Shown: positions 23,801 to 29,212 of the stretch, piece by piece
Layout: each line of letters starts with the position of its first letter
Numbering within the stretch: the first letter of the stretch is position 1
Virus record (IMG/VR): IMGVR_UViG_3300020281_000015
Coordinates: 22,010 to 86,009 of that record
Length of the DNA: 64,000 nucleotides
Strand: one strand, 5' to 3'
Source: a virus
Position numbers and translations under genes: made by a program
The notes under the pieces: model-generated
Seen by the model: only the letters and a program-made list of their open reading frames with translations
Database searches by the model: none
What the model was told of the DNA's origin: nothing

Positions 23801-24607
23801 CCTAGTGTTGATTATTATCTTACAGATGACCAAATGAAGGTTAGGTTAGTAAGAACACCAGAAGCAAATGATGTAATTGATGTATTGCACTTTAGCGAAA
23901 AAGTAAGTACAGAAAAATTTGCATATAGACAATTTAAAGATATGTTAAACAGAACACACTTTAAGCGTTTAGATAAAGAAGCTACTACTCTTAGTGTTCC
24001 ACTGAATAGCACAGATTTAAGAATAGAAGTTGTAGACGGGACTAACTTATCAGTACCTAGCAAAGGACAGAATATTCCAGGAGTACTTTTTATAAATGGA
24101 GAAAGAATAGAATATTTTGTAAAAGAAGGCAATACATTAAAGCAATTAAGGAGAGGTACACTTGGTACAGGTGTAAAATCAGTTTACCCAGCAGGTCAAA
24201 AAGTATTTGATCAGAACATAAGTAAGACTATACCATATAAAGATATGACACAGTCACAGAGCTTTAATGGAGATGGTGCTACTACTGCATTTACTTTAGG
24301 ATTTGATGTTACATCTGCAGATGAAATTGAAGTATTTTCTGCAGGTTCAAGACTAAGAAAAACAACTTTACAATCTTTTGATCCAGCAGTAGCATTAGAT
24401 AGTCCAGATGGTGATACGACATTACCAGAAGAGTTTACTCTAAACGGACAAGTTTTAACTTTAAGTGCTATTCCTGCATTGAATACTAAGGTAACAGTGA
24501 TTAAAAAGACTGGTCAAACATGGACAAATACAGGAGAAACACTAGGAGAAGCTGAAAATTCTATAGCACGATTCTTACGAGCAGGAACTTCGGCGCTACC
24601 AGAATAA
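8810..24607 (+). CDS. Giant virion structural protein, 5,265 aa (gp7/gp8 position)
   Basis: One uninterrupted frame of 15.8 kb is coupled to gp6 by TAATG. The N-terminus (GINFLPKFFRTEANKKFLQG, YGWNPNIDWDKFVNFREYYW) resembles the very large proteins that I recall following gp6 in marine T4-like phages. Visible modules include five W/Y-rich segments like chitin-binding CBM5/12 folds near residues 1577, 1843, 2353, 2964 and 3018 (for example YRYEKGTIVEYNNQLYKAK). There are propeller-like strands near 2272-2344, 3101-3187, 3330 and 3423 (FGESISVSPDGEYLAVGMPN). G-x-G-Y repeats lie near 3859, 3896, 4220 and 4260 (ITNPGSGY-like). A role as a peripheral wedge or fibre that may touch surface glycans is inferred. 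No frameshift or stop breaks it. Confidence 0.85.
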   Translation: MSYDDNQKDLTPPIPGEKVKNIGINFLPKFFRTEANKKFLQGTIDQLVQPGVAEKVSGYIGRETAKAFQPTDNYIGDVTNDRKNYQLEPAAVIKDNFDNVLFYKDYNDYVNQLGAFGSNNDNHSRLNNQDSYGWNPNIDWDKFVNFREYYWLPNGPTSVAVRGQNKEVVSTYTVTTSDQGDNISYVFNDGLTVNPTIKLYKGQTYRFEIDTPGHPIAFAITRSFTPGSAILTAGSEGIRADGQFDAKLYGNNYDQGEYVVLPSSGSVTFEADENVSTLYPTGITKYGKEGEVISVVYVEEGTIEFTVPENAPDRLYYVSQNSVDTSGLIRIYDIAENSAINVADEILGKKTYSSANNVKLSNGMKLTFQGEVTPAKYATGQWYVEGVGSQIKLINSKDLIIPAAYSTNKLVPFDTDKFDELPFADAKAFAATKDYITVNRASPDRNAWSRYNCWYHKDVILASESYNSLPTTLDESTRAKRPIIEYEAGLKLNNFGVSAKNDVDLVDVFTKDVFSTIEGSTGYNVDGVDLSDGMRVLFTADTDILVSGRIYEVKFVTINNVRQINLKTVSDTDPIDLETVLVTQGSKYAGTSFHYNGTLWVQSQQKTITNQHPLFEVFDANTNSFSDTTYYGSTTFTGTKIFSYKQGIGTNDTELGFPLSYKSINNSGDIVFNFNLLNDTFTYQTDTDLFTQAISTGYLKKYKSLTEFDYVNGFSSIATSTRQMVLKQYTSTDIKNNNFEIDAYKKAGDLNDLIVHVYLDNKLKIINQDYEIDRANGFAHVRFYNDLKSGQVIKIKTHSSSAKVNGHYEFPHNLERNPLNEDITEFTLGEVIDHVDTMIEDIQGFSGEYPGRSNLRDVGETDQFGKRFVKHSGPINIPLYHITNKEFNIVKALRYSKNEYSRFKRKFLETANSLGYDGPIKQHVDKILNEINKEKIKSEPFYFSDMLGYGDANVIKYTVVDARTTTYPITSPFNLTDLSAKSINIYLNGIQLEYGLDYTFNSDGYAVITASKVEDDIIEIYEYESTDGSFIAPTPSKLGLYPKYYPELTIDDSYIQSSTTNTGPFKVYGREEQTTKTHKGKVGWFYPLYTSEEAAIAADSDSSADTGSAHKHVFEGLSQIFYMPSTEVNHAVQDSDLYDEYPVGVAMIRGHDGSYIKAYKDFRDELILELERRIFNNIKVDYSKALLDIQDFIGGEYRTSEFSKSEVDNTLAADFQQWLRLIGSKEYTEHDFYDPNNSFTFNYASASTPLGNGHPGFWRGAYMHAYGTDRPNATPWEMLGFTMKPTWWEATYGPAPYSGDNLVLWKDLEEGRIKEPGVAEVVNGKYARPGLTNHIPVDGQGKLRSPRDSNFARAFLRRQATNGWKFGDHAPVETAWRRSSEFPFAILLAYLLNKPAKVMGLGFDVSRTKKNLVKQWIQNDTNKPIQLSTAKLPNTYKDDTRVLTCGLVNYIYNLVASDVLSVYTDYKNNLANLRNQLGFKVGGFTDTSKFNLILDSRSPTKQADRDGIFVPQESFKVFNNTSSPLEMVTYSGMSVEKAGSGYIIRGYSNTSPEFEYYKPKQGSSKITVTVGGISEASSEWSANTFYERGQVIQFKNEFYRAARQFTSGDTFTADDTVAKLDELPITGGRTAHFFKDFDETEVFKLQYGTRLSTTQEVVDLMLGYNARQKVLGFSFNEVDSFNEKVENWENTAREFMFFTTQGWAAGTVITLSPGAPKIEFSRPNVVVDNLYDTFYEYSIFKADGQPLSAELNGVVREGNSFGLAVADSDEGIYHVALPLVQKEHVILLENKTAFSDVIYEPKSGYRQERIKVSGYRTADWDGGLNLPGFLYDEAKIVDWSQWKDYKIGELVKYKQFYYTAKNNIPGSKNFNASSWLQLSNKPEPELTANMDYKANQFTDFYDLDSAGFDSEQQRLAQHLIGYQKRQYLANIINDDVSQFKFYRGFIGEKGTMNALTKLFESLGTGQESALDFYEEWAIQTGRFGATDNTKQVEFSLKEDLMTETPQAFELLNTLPTTNYEKVYRILPNEVFDKPENYNHEPFPTKVISSADEYIKTGGYVSEEDVAFVAGSIPELALGDVNAVNLGDYIWVVETGKNTWSVYQVIPANVNVVSATVRTDTISNDGMRLIDLQLDTWADIPYDGIKALITVNDIIGVRGATAYNLDGMYAIEKDGIDLTKVTIKADINVETEDFEGESFQVVKFREVRRATIDELNVSRYDMYEKQKVWIDNYNGDWAVLENNPAFSENQTIYNTSDFDSTAHDFSKGGTVTENNNDVFVSAPGDGSGKITHYKRTNEKNNLVYDNVIQLDANDDLLNTASTSRFGESISVSPDGEYLAVGMPNATGIKTKFKGDFDKTQTYTKADIVKYRESLWKANREILPEISSQAFTTFDTYVNLAASADADSTTLQLLVAGDPGLANNTVDHLLVRAPKDMYLGTSAGDTISLYWNQRSFAYPTLDNYLPFNGAIPQINFSFLTGQHTIVHKVDHVLFVSTFVTLPTVGQTVTTNTGSATVAYVGTKADSAVIYIKDTNGIFNVTDELFIDETIFVGFYSETSTYNTSSAVDGFWYINTGFSYSNNATYYDTGRGLVYADVRLASSSRAFNTYSNIQQAVGSIGSYVKNKNRASYITHLSYRGDPGGVEADQLSNKWVVRGEKSYTDTLSAGDETEFRIYDLENRTVDVTSAGFSLAILNKKQTIVDLWDGYIDFTFDEFDFNGNVFEPVIGDIISDVQIPNDGQGGLAITTQTTSTAEVVFYRRNFNSVRVYVKALSGDWSQLTNIGKYSIQRNANTAVRGIADVNRVMGTVADVDNDIAVGTATVGKLIVFENSSQFNVVTNPEIVDEEYWFFNENTEQGISRTENPPYSLNKDYTQVFHIQAEATGVAGPNTEGAVAIYRRTEGGNYRRQYVFVSEHRKENRKFGKKVKLVQKGNYYTLAVSSEGLGTREDPGSIEFYRHGVKPEQVNNFRGNYQIAAYSVGDIVKNNDLFYLCIRAAASTNFVSDPVYWENISWKHGKDRNYRGVWDNTYRYEKGTIVEYNNQLYKAKTNIAVGASWAPTSWDLLTTNIDYIGMLPNRTSKTFYTDENIFDPIQDIQQFSKDFDLSKDGDVLVTTSTQVATDSTRDIAVVIYREVDDKFQFSQMITEKSAVDGFADKVSMNPEGTKIAVSAPLEDTTRINQGVVNIYSADTSGTFGTPITTSTQIDWTQFATAVLEMSSNNFTHPLVPFLKTQHTDGRIYADANLSGNIADSVDQQADDINVWDALEWQRYAADQDNHTVNSHSWIDGTVKSAFLKVASSYPSALKTVNVDVGECTPNQILLPPQDEESEKFGHSVEWGSEYLAISSLNGDQKIPTEFDTYTKTQTDSYQLDVTSDRKQTPTTFDNKFTTFKNIKIDKGVIYLYETLENKVTQSEVITFPLIQTTFGENLLAQGNHLYVGLPQQFDNNKRGAVVDFRKLPGNNAWKQIRSSVTPVDVDKIRGAFLYNKRENQIVTYLDFIDPVQGKIAGIAEQEIDFKTKYDPAFYNTGQLADDNVDPNRHWAEKYIGKVWWNIAGARFAHPYQGSTNFQRNVWNTQLEGSTINVYEWVESKLLPSTWDSIADTDEGLAQGISGISLFGNTKYTTRLVYDSVSKTFNSLYYFWVENKKTIPANTKRLLSIRNIAALIGNPKDQKYRYLSLLSKNKFLLTNCNDIVNNDDIVLNIKYTNDNLQKQKQNTHSQYQILSKGLSTSVPNPDIQLKWFDSLIGFDDKERKVPNTDVPVKSRYGIQNRPRQGMFVNRFEALKQFIERVNLVCKQNLLADEYDLSSLSMKEPLPTLLSGEYDHKVSTYSEINFISTSKVTPAKLTPVVLNGKIVRVTIDDAGRGYKVAPRLKITGAGKDAEVKLTIDTLGKITSATVENQGTGYDENTYISVRRYSVLVEADNTVFNKWALYSWNETDSVWFRRSIQDYDVTQFWSQIDWYADGYNQFTEIDDIIAGSYLLTSLDNSIGDVVKINSVGSGGWLLLEKIADEDTEDYTVNYKTIGRQNGTIEFNDRLYDYTKNTVGFDNRSFDSYFYDNTPAKELRIILNAIKDKIFIGTLAVEYNELFFASLRYVLAEQKGADWLFKTSFVKAKHNLGPLYQDLTFNNDNLANYEAYINEVKPYSTNVREFVSNYSTVQETNTTISDFDLPPEYNNLTKAIEASKAQVIDGVVVSSPNSASIYPRKHWADNNSYQVKEIKISNPGSGYTYTPTVKITNTEGSGATAKAYLGYGKITKIEVTNPGSGYIKQPIVTIEGPQSEGSVKATATAILGNGVVRAPTIVTKFDRISGKTYYTTLLQESTFAGTGSQLTYNLEWPMDLSASKVKVFVGKDANNLVEQLRSAYTFTNIENDTAGYTREQGRITFTTPPKNNDVIKISYYRPLSLLTAEDRINFAYNPTKEMYGKELSQLMTGIDYGGVQVRSFEFDKPAGWDSAGWYTDSWDTFDNTFEDEVFYSDGSTNAVQLTKPMANGIMYNFYLNGVRIDDPNYDNSTLNKNPSAITNSIIGDGVTDTLDLETMGIRLAPSDVLIIRKTTSDGSTLPDAESYDTALSGGDLAYKTATGLKAEDIIIDGDDFVTPTTSGGPEELVPGQVLDTLDIKVFTRDSAGQGRIHSQSYTMTNQTIYDLGVIPRTAPAVIVKVANVIQPTSNYTIDWNLNTITLNNPTPGAELNIIAMAQGTQKVLDFGTGQSVAGQSDYLTTVDWEEGVSVFVSVNGVAYNDVVVFNSAEDSVPGPAKVGIRFSTPLEASNYKIHYTVFSDSTKINYSQVSKDQFQADGTTKSFSLATTPFYAKPNEHNIIVKVANKILNPGYNIQYTIDSDNTREYKIESFQQPIGSNAASDIKVFVDGVEKFTPNEWRFDIANSQVVLADEVGKPGSTVELFAITDGEYRITGNVITLDSTPAQDTIIEVFQFSNHDLLGLERINYDVVKRTLLLSTDVQNTTYNRLTVGEITLRSKAVDAEYVWVSVNGELLTPSVDYYLTDDQMKVRLVRTPEANDVIDVLHFSEKVSTEKFAYRQFKDMLNRTHFKRLDKEATTLSVPLNSTDLRIEVVDGTNLSVPSKGQNIPGVLFINGERIEYFVKEGNTLKQLRRGTLGTGVKSVYPAGQKVFDQNISKTIPYKDMTQSQSFNGDGATTAFTLGFDVTSADEIEVFSAGSRLRKTTLQSFDPAVALDSPDGDTTLPEEFTLNGQVLTLSAIPALNTKVTVIKKTGQTWTNTGETLGEAENSIARFLRAGTSALPE

Positions 24608-24610
24608 ATA
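24603..24610 (+). promoter_or_regulatory. Late-promoter-like motif AATAAATA
   Basis: The motif overlaps the stop codon of the giant gene and ends 16 bases before the next ATG. It matches the T4 late-promoter core (ATAAATA). It could give fresh transcription of the fibre genes after a 15.8-kb gene. Confidence 0.45.
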
Positions 24611-24626
24611 CAGTATAGGAAATACA

Positions 24627-25229
24627 ATGAGCGAAAATATGCAAGATAAAAACGGAGTACTAGTACAGGGTCATATCAAGATATTTGATCCTAAATCGCA
24701 AGAAGTTTACGTAGATAAGCGTAATGCAATTCATTATGAAAATATGAGTATTGCATTAGCAGAAAGCCTTGCTAATGAAGGTGCAGGATTTATATATGAA
24801 ATGAGCTTCGGCAACGGCGGAACTTCAGTCGATCCAACTGGTATTATTACATATCTTACACCTAACAGTACAGGTACAAACGCTACATTGTATAATCAAA
24901 CGTATACAAAAGTAGTAGACGAAAAAAGTGTTAACAATACTGACACTGCAAGAAATAAAACAGAAACAAGACATGTAAGCGGAACAAACTACACAGATAT
25001 ACTTGTTTCATGTTTGCTTGATTACGGTGAACCGAGTGGACAACAAGCATTTGATAATGCTACTGATCCAGAAAATGCTTACGTATTTGATGAACTTGGA
25101 TTAAGAAGTTATAGTGCAAGCGGTACAGGACGCTTAATTACTCATGTAATTTTTCATCCTGTACAAAAATCATTGAACAGATTGATACAGATAGATTATA
25201 CTGTTCGTGTACAGAGTTTAGCGGGTTAA
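24627..25229 (+). CDS. Virion structural protein, 200 aa, fibre/baseplate connector candidate
   Basis: I recognise the general type (conserved small structural gene between the large wedge protein and the fibres of marine T4-like phages) but not a named family. Key segments are LVQGHIKIFDPKSQEVYVDK, IYEMSFGNGGTSVDPTG and, near the end, YVFDELGLRSY with LITHVIFHPVQKSLNRLIQI. It is beta-rich and has no membrane segment. The start is the first ATG after a 19-base gap with AGGA upstream. It may play the gp8- or gp9-like role of linking wedge and fibre. Confidence 0.65.
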   Translation: MSENMQDKNGVLVQGHIKIFDPKSQEVYVDKRNAIHYENMSIALAESLANEGAGFIYEMSFGNGGTSVDPTGIITYLTPNSTGTNATLYNQTYTKVVDEKSVNNTDTARNKTETRHVSGTNYTDILVSCLLDYGEPSGQQAFDNATDPENAYVFDELGLRSYSASGTGRLITHVIFHPVQKSLNRLIQIDYTVRVQSLAG

Positions 25230-25239
25230 GGAAAAGATT

Positions 25240-27300
25240 ATGGCATATGCAATTAATTACACTGACTCCGTAAATAAAGGAACAATTACTGTTGAAGACA
25301 ATACTATAAACTCTGAAACTACTATTAGTCTACCTGGTAGATTTACAACAGCATATGGCCAAGCAATCAGTGAAAACTTTTTACATTTATTAGAAAATTT
25401 TGCAAATAGTTCTGCACCAGAGAGACCTGTAGAAGGTCAATTATGGTATGATACTACAACAGGTGTCGACCAACTAAAAATTTATGATGGAACAATTTGG
25501 CAAGCGGCCGCAGGGTTGAAAAAAGCAAGCTCAGAACCAGCAGTGGCAAATAGCAGTGCAGGCGATTTATGGGTAAACACAGGCTCGCAACAATTATATT
25601 TGTTTACAGGATCTACTTGGGTTTTAGTTGGACCAGAATTTACAGATGGATTATTAACTGGTACAAAGTCGGAAGTTTTAGCAGGAACTGACAATTTAAG
25701 TTATACAGTATTGTCTATTAAGGTACAAGACAAAACTGCATTTATTATAAGTGATAGAGCTTTTACACCTAAAACAGCTATTGCAGGATTTACAACAGGA
25801 ATTAAAGCAGGTATTAATATTAGTTCTGTAGCATTAGTCGGCACAGAAACATTAAAATATTATGGAACAGCTGAAAAAGCAGATGCATTAGTAATTGGAA
25901 ATACAACAGTACCAGCGGCGAATTTTGTAAGAACAGACGTTAGCTCAACATCAAATTTTGATTTAAAAGTAAAAAATAATGATGGTGTTGTAATTGGTAC
26001 AGGAGGACAATTAAGCCTAGGTGTTGACGGTGAGCAGGGAGTTATCCAACACAACACTAGCGGATCTAATATTGATTTTAGATTAAGAAGCGGCACTTCT
26101 ACACCTACAATTATGCGTATTGACGCATCAGGAAAAGTAGGAATCAACAATAGTGCTCCTGAGCAAGATCTTGATGTTGCAGGTAATATTAAACTTACAC
26201 CAAAAGCAGGAGTTGCTGGTTCAGGTTATTTACAGCTTACTAGTACAACAGATAGCAGTAGTATTAGCACAGGATCATTAATTACAGCAGGTGGTATAGG
26301 CGTAGCATTAAATGCTTATATAGGTGGTAACGTTGATGTAGGAGGAATACTACAAACAGGTAATATTGCACCTGACACTGGATCTAGTAGGAATATTGGA
26401 ACATTAATTAACAAATATGACAGCATATATGCAAATACATTTTTTGGTAATTTACAAGGAAATGTTAGCGGTACAGTTAGCGGCAGGGCAGGCTCTGCAG
26501 ATAAGTTAGCTAGTGCAACAACTTTTGCAGTTACTGGTGATGTTGATGCGGCTAGTTTTGAATTTGATGGACAAACTGGCGGCAGTACAAAAACATTTAA
26601 TATGTCAATTGCTAATACCTTTATTAGTAATAAAACTGTTACATATGCCGCTGAGAACTCAGATGAATTATTACTGAATAGACCAACAGGTACAACAGGT
26701 GTGTTTAGAATTACTAAAAGTAATTTCCTTAAATCAGTGCCTATTACTCCAGTTGGATCAATGGTTATATATGGTGGAACTACTGCACCTGCAGGATGGT
26801 TATTTTGTGATGGCACAGAAGTTAGAAAATCAGATTACAACGATTTATGGTTAGCTATAGGATTTAATTTTAAAGATGCTTCGCTTATTTCAGATGCAGG
26901 AGTTAACTTTTTTGCACTACCTGATTTAAGAGGTAGATTTGCATTAGGTATGGATAATATGGGCGGAAACACTGCCAATAGGGTTACAGATGCTACAGCA
27001 GATACAATAGGCGGAACAGGCGGTGCTCAAAATACAACAATTCAGCTTAATAATTTACCAGAACACGAACATGATATGGAAGGTGATAGCGGTACTCAGT
27101 ACTATGCAACAAGAGTAGGAACAGGTACTCCTGCAGATTCAGGAGCCATTCAACTTTCAATTACTTCTGGAACACAAGGTACACAAGGTCTTGCGTCAAG
27201 TGGAGGTATTAAAACTACATCTTCATTAGGAACAGCAATGGATACAATAGATCCTTACTTGGCTGTAAACTATATTATATATACTGGAGTAACAACATGA
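25240..27300 (+). CDS. Tail fibre protein with C-terminal tail-collar domain
   Basis: Residues ~1-110 form a module shared with the next two genes: YGQAISENFLHLLENFANSS, PVEGQLWYDTTTG and KIYDGTIWQA. The middle (26000-26500) has GITTVGGG-like fibre repeats such as GKVGINNSAPEQDLDVAGNI. The C-terminal ~180 residues start with PVGSMVIYGGTTAPAGWLFC and contain ALPDLRGRFALGMDNMGG, the phage tail-collar domain (Pfam PF07484) found at the tips of many fibres such as T4 gp12. Near the end LNNLPEHEHD fits the His-rich, metal-binding part of such tips. It probably contributes to host recognition. It overlaps the next gene by ATGA. Confidence 0.88.
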   Translation: MAYAINYTDSVNKGTITVEDNTINSETTISLPGRFTTAYGQAISENFLHLLENFANSSAPERPVEGQLWYDTTTGVDQLKIYDGTIWQAAAGLKKASSEPAVANSSAGDLWVNTGSQQLYLFTGSTWVLVGPEFTDGLLTGTKSEVLAGTDNLSYTVLSIKVQDKTAFIISDRAFTPKTAIAGFTTGIKAGINISSVALVGTETLKYYGTAEKADALVIGNTTVPAANFVRTDVSSTSNFDLKVKNNDGVVIGTGGQLSLGVDGEQGVIQHNTSGSNIDFRLRSGTSTPTIMRIDASGKVGINNSAPEQDLDVAGNIKLTPKAGVAGSGYLQLTSTTDSSSISTGSLITAGGIGVALNAYIGGNVDVGGILQTGNIAPDTGSSRNIGTLINKYDSIYANTFFGNLQGNVSGTVSGRAGSADKLASATTFAVTGDVDAASFEFDGQTGGSTKTFNMSIANTFISNKTVTYAAENSDELLLNRPTGTTGVFRITKSNFLKSVPITPVGSMVIYGGTTAPAGWLFCDGTEVRKSDYNDLWLAIGFNFKDASLISDAGVNFFALPDLRGRFALGMDNMGGNTANRVTDATADTIGGTGGAQNTTIQLNNLPEHEHDMEGDSGTQYYATRVGTGTPADSGAIQLSITSGTQGTQGLASSGGIKTTSSLGTAMDTIDPYLAVNYIIYTGVTT

Positions 27301-29165
27301 GCTATCAATTAAATAAAACAGATGGTACATTACTTACTTCGTTAATTGACGGGCAGATTGATCAAGCTAGCACAAATTTAACTTTAGTTGGAAAAAACTA
27401 CACAGGGTATGGCGAAGCGTTTAATGAAAATTTTATAAAGTTGTTAGAAAATTTTTCTAACACTTCAGCGCCAAGTAATCCCCTAACAGGACAGCTATGG
27501 TGGGACACGAGTAATGCTAGACTTAAAGTTTATACAGGCACACAATGGAAAGCAAGCGGTGGCCCATTTGTGCAAAACACACAACCTACTATGGTTGCAG
27601 GCGATTTATGGATTGATAATTTAAATAATCAATTGTACGCATTTGATGGTACTGACACTACTTTAGTAGGTCCACAATATACAACAGCACAAAAGAAAAG
27701 CGGCTTTGAAATAGGAACAATTCTTGATAATCAAAGTAGATCAAGAACAGTAGCATATCTATATATAGGTGGCACTCTTTCTGCAGTTTTAAGTTCACTA
27801 GAATTTACACCTACATATTCTCAACGAGTTTTAGGTTTAGTTGATGCAAGCACTAATCCAAATGGTATAATATATGAAGGTGTTAATATTATTAACAACT
27901 CAACGTTTAAGTGGCACGGGGTTGCAAATAGTTCATTAGCACTTACAGACTCTGCAGGTGTTGCAAGAACTGCTGAACAATTTTTAGCATCAAATGCTAA
28001 TGATGTAACAACAGGTGCTTTAACAATTCAAAATTCAGGTGGCTTAACAATAGGGCTTTCGCAAAACAATGTTCAAAAAGTTATTGGTGACAGATTTTAT
28101 ATAGAAAATCAACTTTTAGATCATGATTTAAGTTTGCGTGTACGTTCTAACCAATTTAACTCATTGATTGTTGACGCTTTGTATGTAGACGCAAGTACAG
28201 CAAGAGTTGGAATATTTACAACAAACAGACTGCCACAGTACACATTAGATGTTGAAGGTGATATAAGAGCTACAGGAAACTTAATTGTACAAGGTACGCA
28301 AACTACACTTGATACAGTTACACTAAGAGTAGAAGATAAAAATATAGAATTAGGCTATCAGTCAGATAGCACAGGCGGTGATGATGTAGGTGCAGACGGA
28401 GGTGGTGTTACATTATTATCAACAGACTCTAACAAAGAAATCAAATGGCTAAATTCAACTGATTCCTGGACTTTTAACAAGAATATAGATCTATCTGATA
28501 CTACTAAATCTATTAAGATCGGCGGACAAACAAAATTAACAAATACAAGTCTATCAAATATTTTGTATGCTGACGAATTAACAAGAGTAGGCACACTTGT
28601 AAATCTGCAGGTAGATAGTATTAATATTAATGGTAACACTATTAGTAACAGTGTTTCTAATATTAATCTTACAGCAACAGGAGGAATGGGTATAACACCT
28701 GGTGGTGCAGTAACATTTACTGGAGCACCACAAATTAAAGGTGTTGGTGATCCTTCAGACATACAGGATGTTGCAACTAAAGCTTATACAGATACAGAAA
28801 TAGCAAATGAAGTAATAGTAATGGGTTTTGACATTACCGGATTAGGTACAGGGTCAACATTACAAGCGGCAGTAGCAGGTTATTTAAATGACCTGTATCC
28901 TGCAAGTGCGGCAAATAGTGGAAAACAAGCAAAACTACATTGTACTTCATACGCAAACGCAACAGCAAGTGGTATCGATGTGGATTCAGCTAAAACTATT
29001 TCCTATATTGCTGTTGATTCTAATGGCACACAGAATGAGTCTGTTGTGCAAGATATAGTTTTTGCAGGAGCCAGTGGTAACGTTTCGTTGACTGCGGCAC
29101 GTAGTTTGATGAGATACCAGTCAAACGGAACAGCATGGGAGTGGCAGCAAACAACTGCTTATTAA
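27297..29165 (+). CDS. Tail fibre-like protein, paralogue of its neighbours
   Basis: The N-terminal module repeats that of the upstream gene (NYTGYGEAFNENFIKLLENF, NPLTGQLWWDTSNARLKVYT). A second shared unit follows (FKWHGVANSSLALTDSAGVA). The middle has YTLDVEGDIRATGNLIVQGT and TLRVEDKNIELGYQSD, a motif typical of marine phage fibre proteins. The C-terminus differs from the other two copies, has no collar domain, and ends in a beta-rich domain of unknown type. Start and upstream stop overlap by four bases, so translation is probably coupled. Confidence 0.82.
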   Translation: MSYQLNKTDGTLLTSLIDGQIDQASTNLTLVGKNYTGYGEAFNENFIKLLENFSNTSAPSNPLTGQLWWDTSNARLKVYTGTQWKASGGPFVQNTQPTMVAGDLWIDNLNNQLYAFDGTDTTLVGPQYTTAQKKSGFEIGTILDNQSRSRTVAYLYIGGTLSAVLSSLEFTPTYSQRVLGLVDASTNPNGIIYEGVNIINNSTFKWHGVANSSLALTDSAGVARTAEQFLASNANDVTTGALTIQNSGGLTIGLSQNNVQKVIGDRFYIENQLLDHDLSLRVRSNQFNSLIVDALYVDASTARVGIFTTNRLPQYTLDVEGDIRATGNLIVQGTQTTLDTVTLRVEDKNIELGYQSDSTGGDDVGADGGGVTLLSTDSNKEIKWLNSTDSWTFNKNIDLSDTTKSIKIGGQTKLTNTSLSNILYADELTRVGTLVNLQVDSININGNTISNSVSNINLTATGGMGITPGGAVTFTGAPQIKGVGDPSDIQDVATKAYTDTEIANEVIVMGFDITGLGTGSTLQAAVAGYLNDLYPASAANSGKQAKLHCTSYANATASGIDVDSAKTISYIAVDSNGTQNESVVQDIVFAGASGNVSLTAARSLMRYQSNGTAWEWQQTTAY

Positions 29166-29180
29166 ACATATGATAAAAAC

Positions 29181-29188
29181 GATAAATA
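29181..29188 (+). promoter_or_regulatory. Late promoter motif GATAAATA before third fibre gene
   Basis: It lies in a 47-base gap and ends 24 bases before the ATG at 29213, with an AGGA ribosome-binding site at 29203-29206. Motif and spacing are like the one before gp6. Confidence 0.55.
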
Positions 29189-29212
29189 ACATAAGTACTA
29201 CGAGGAACAGCA

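Noticed and set aside
26316-26816. Open frame of 166 codons on the minus strand inside the first fibre gene
   Set aside because: It is antisense to a strongly supported fibre gene, has a composition rich in Pro/Val/Leu typical of reverse frames of Thr/Gly-rich proteins, and shows no ribosome-binding site or coupling.
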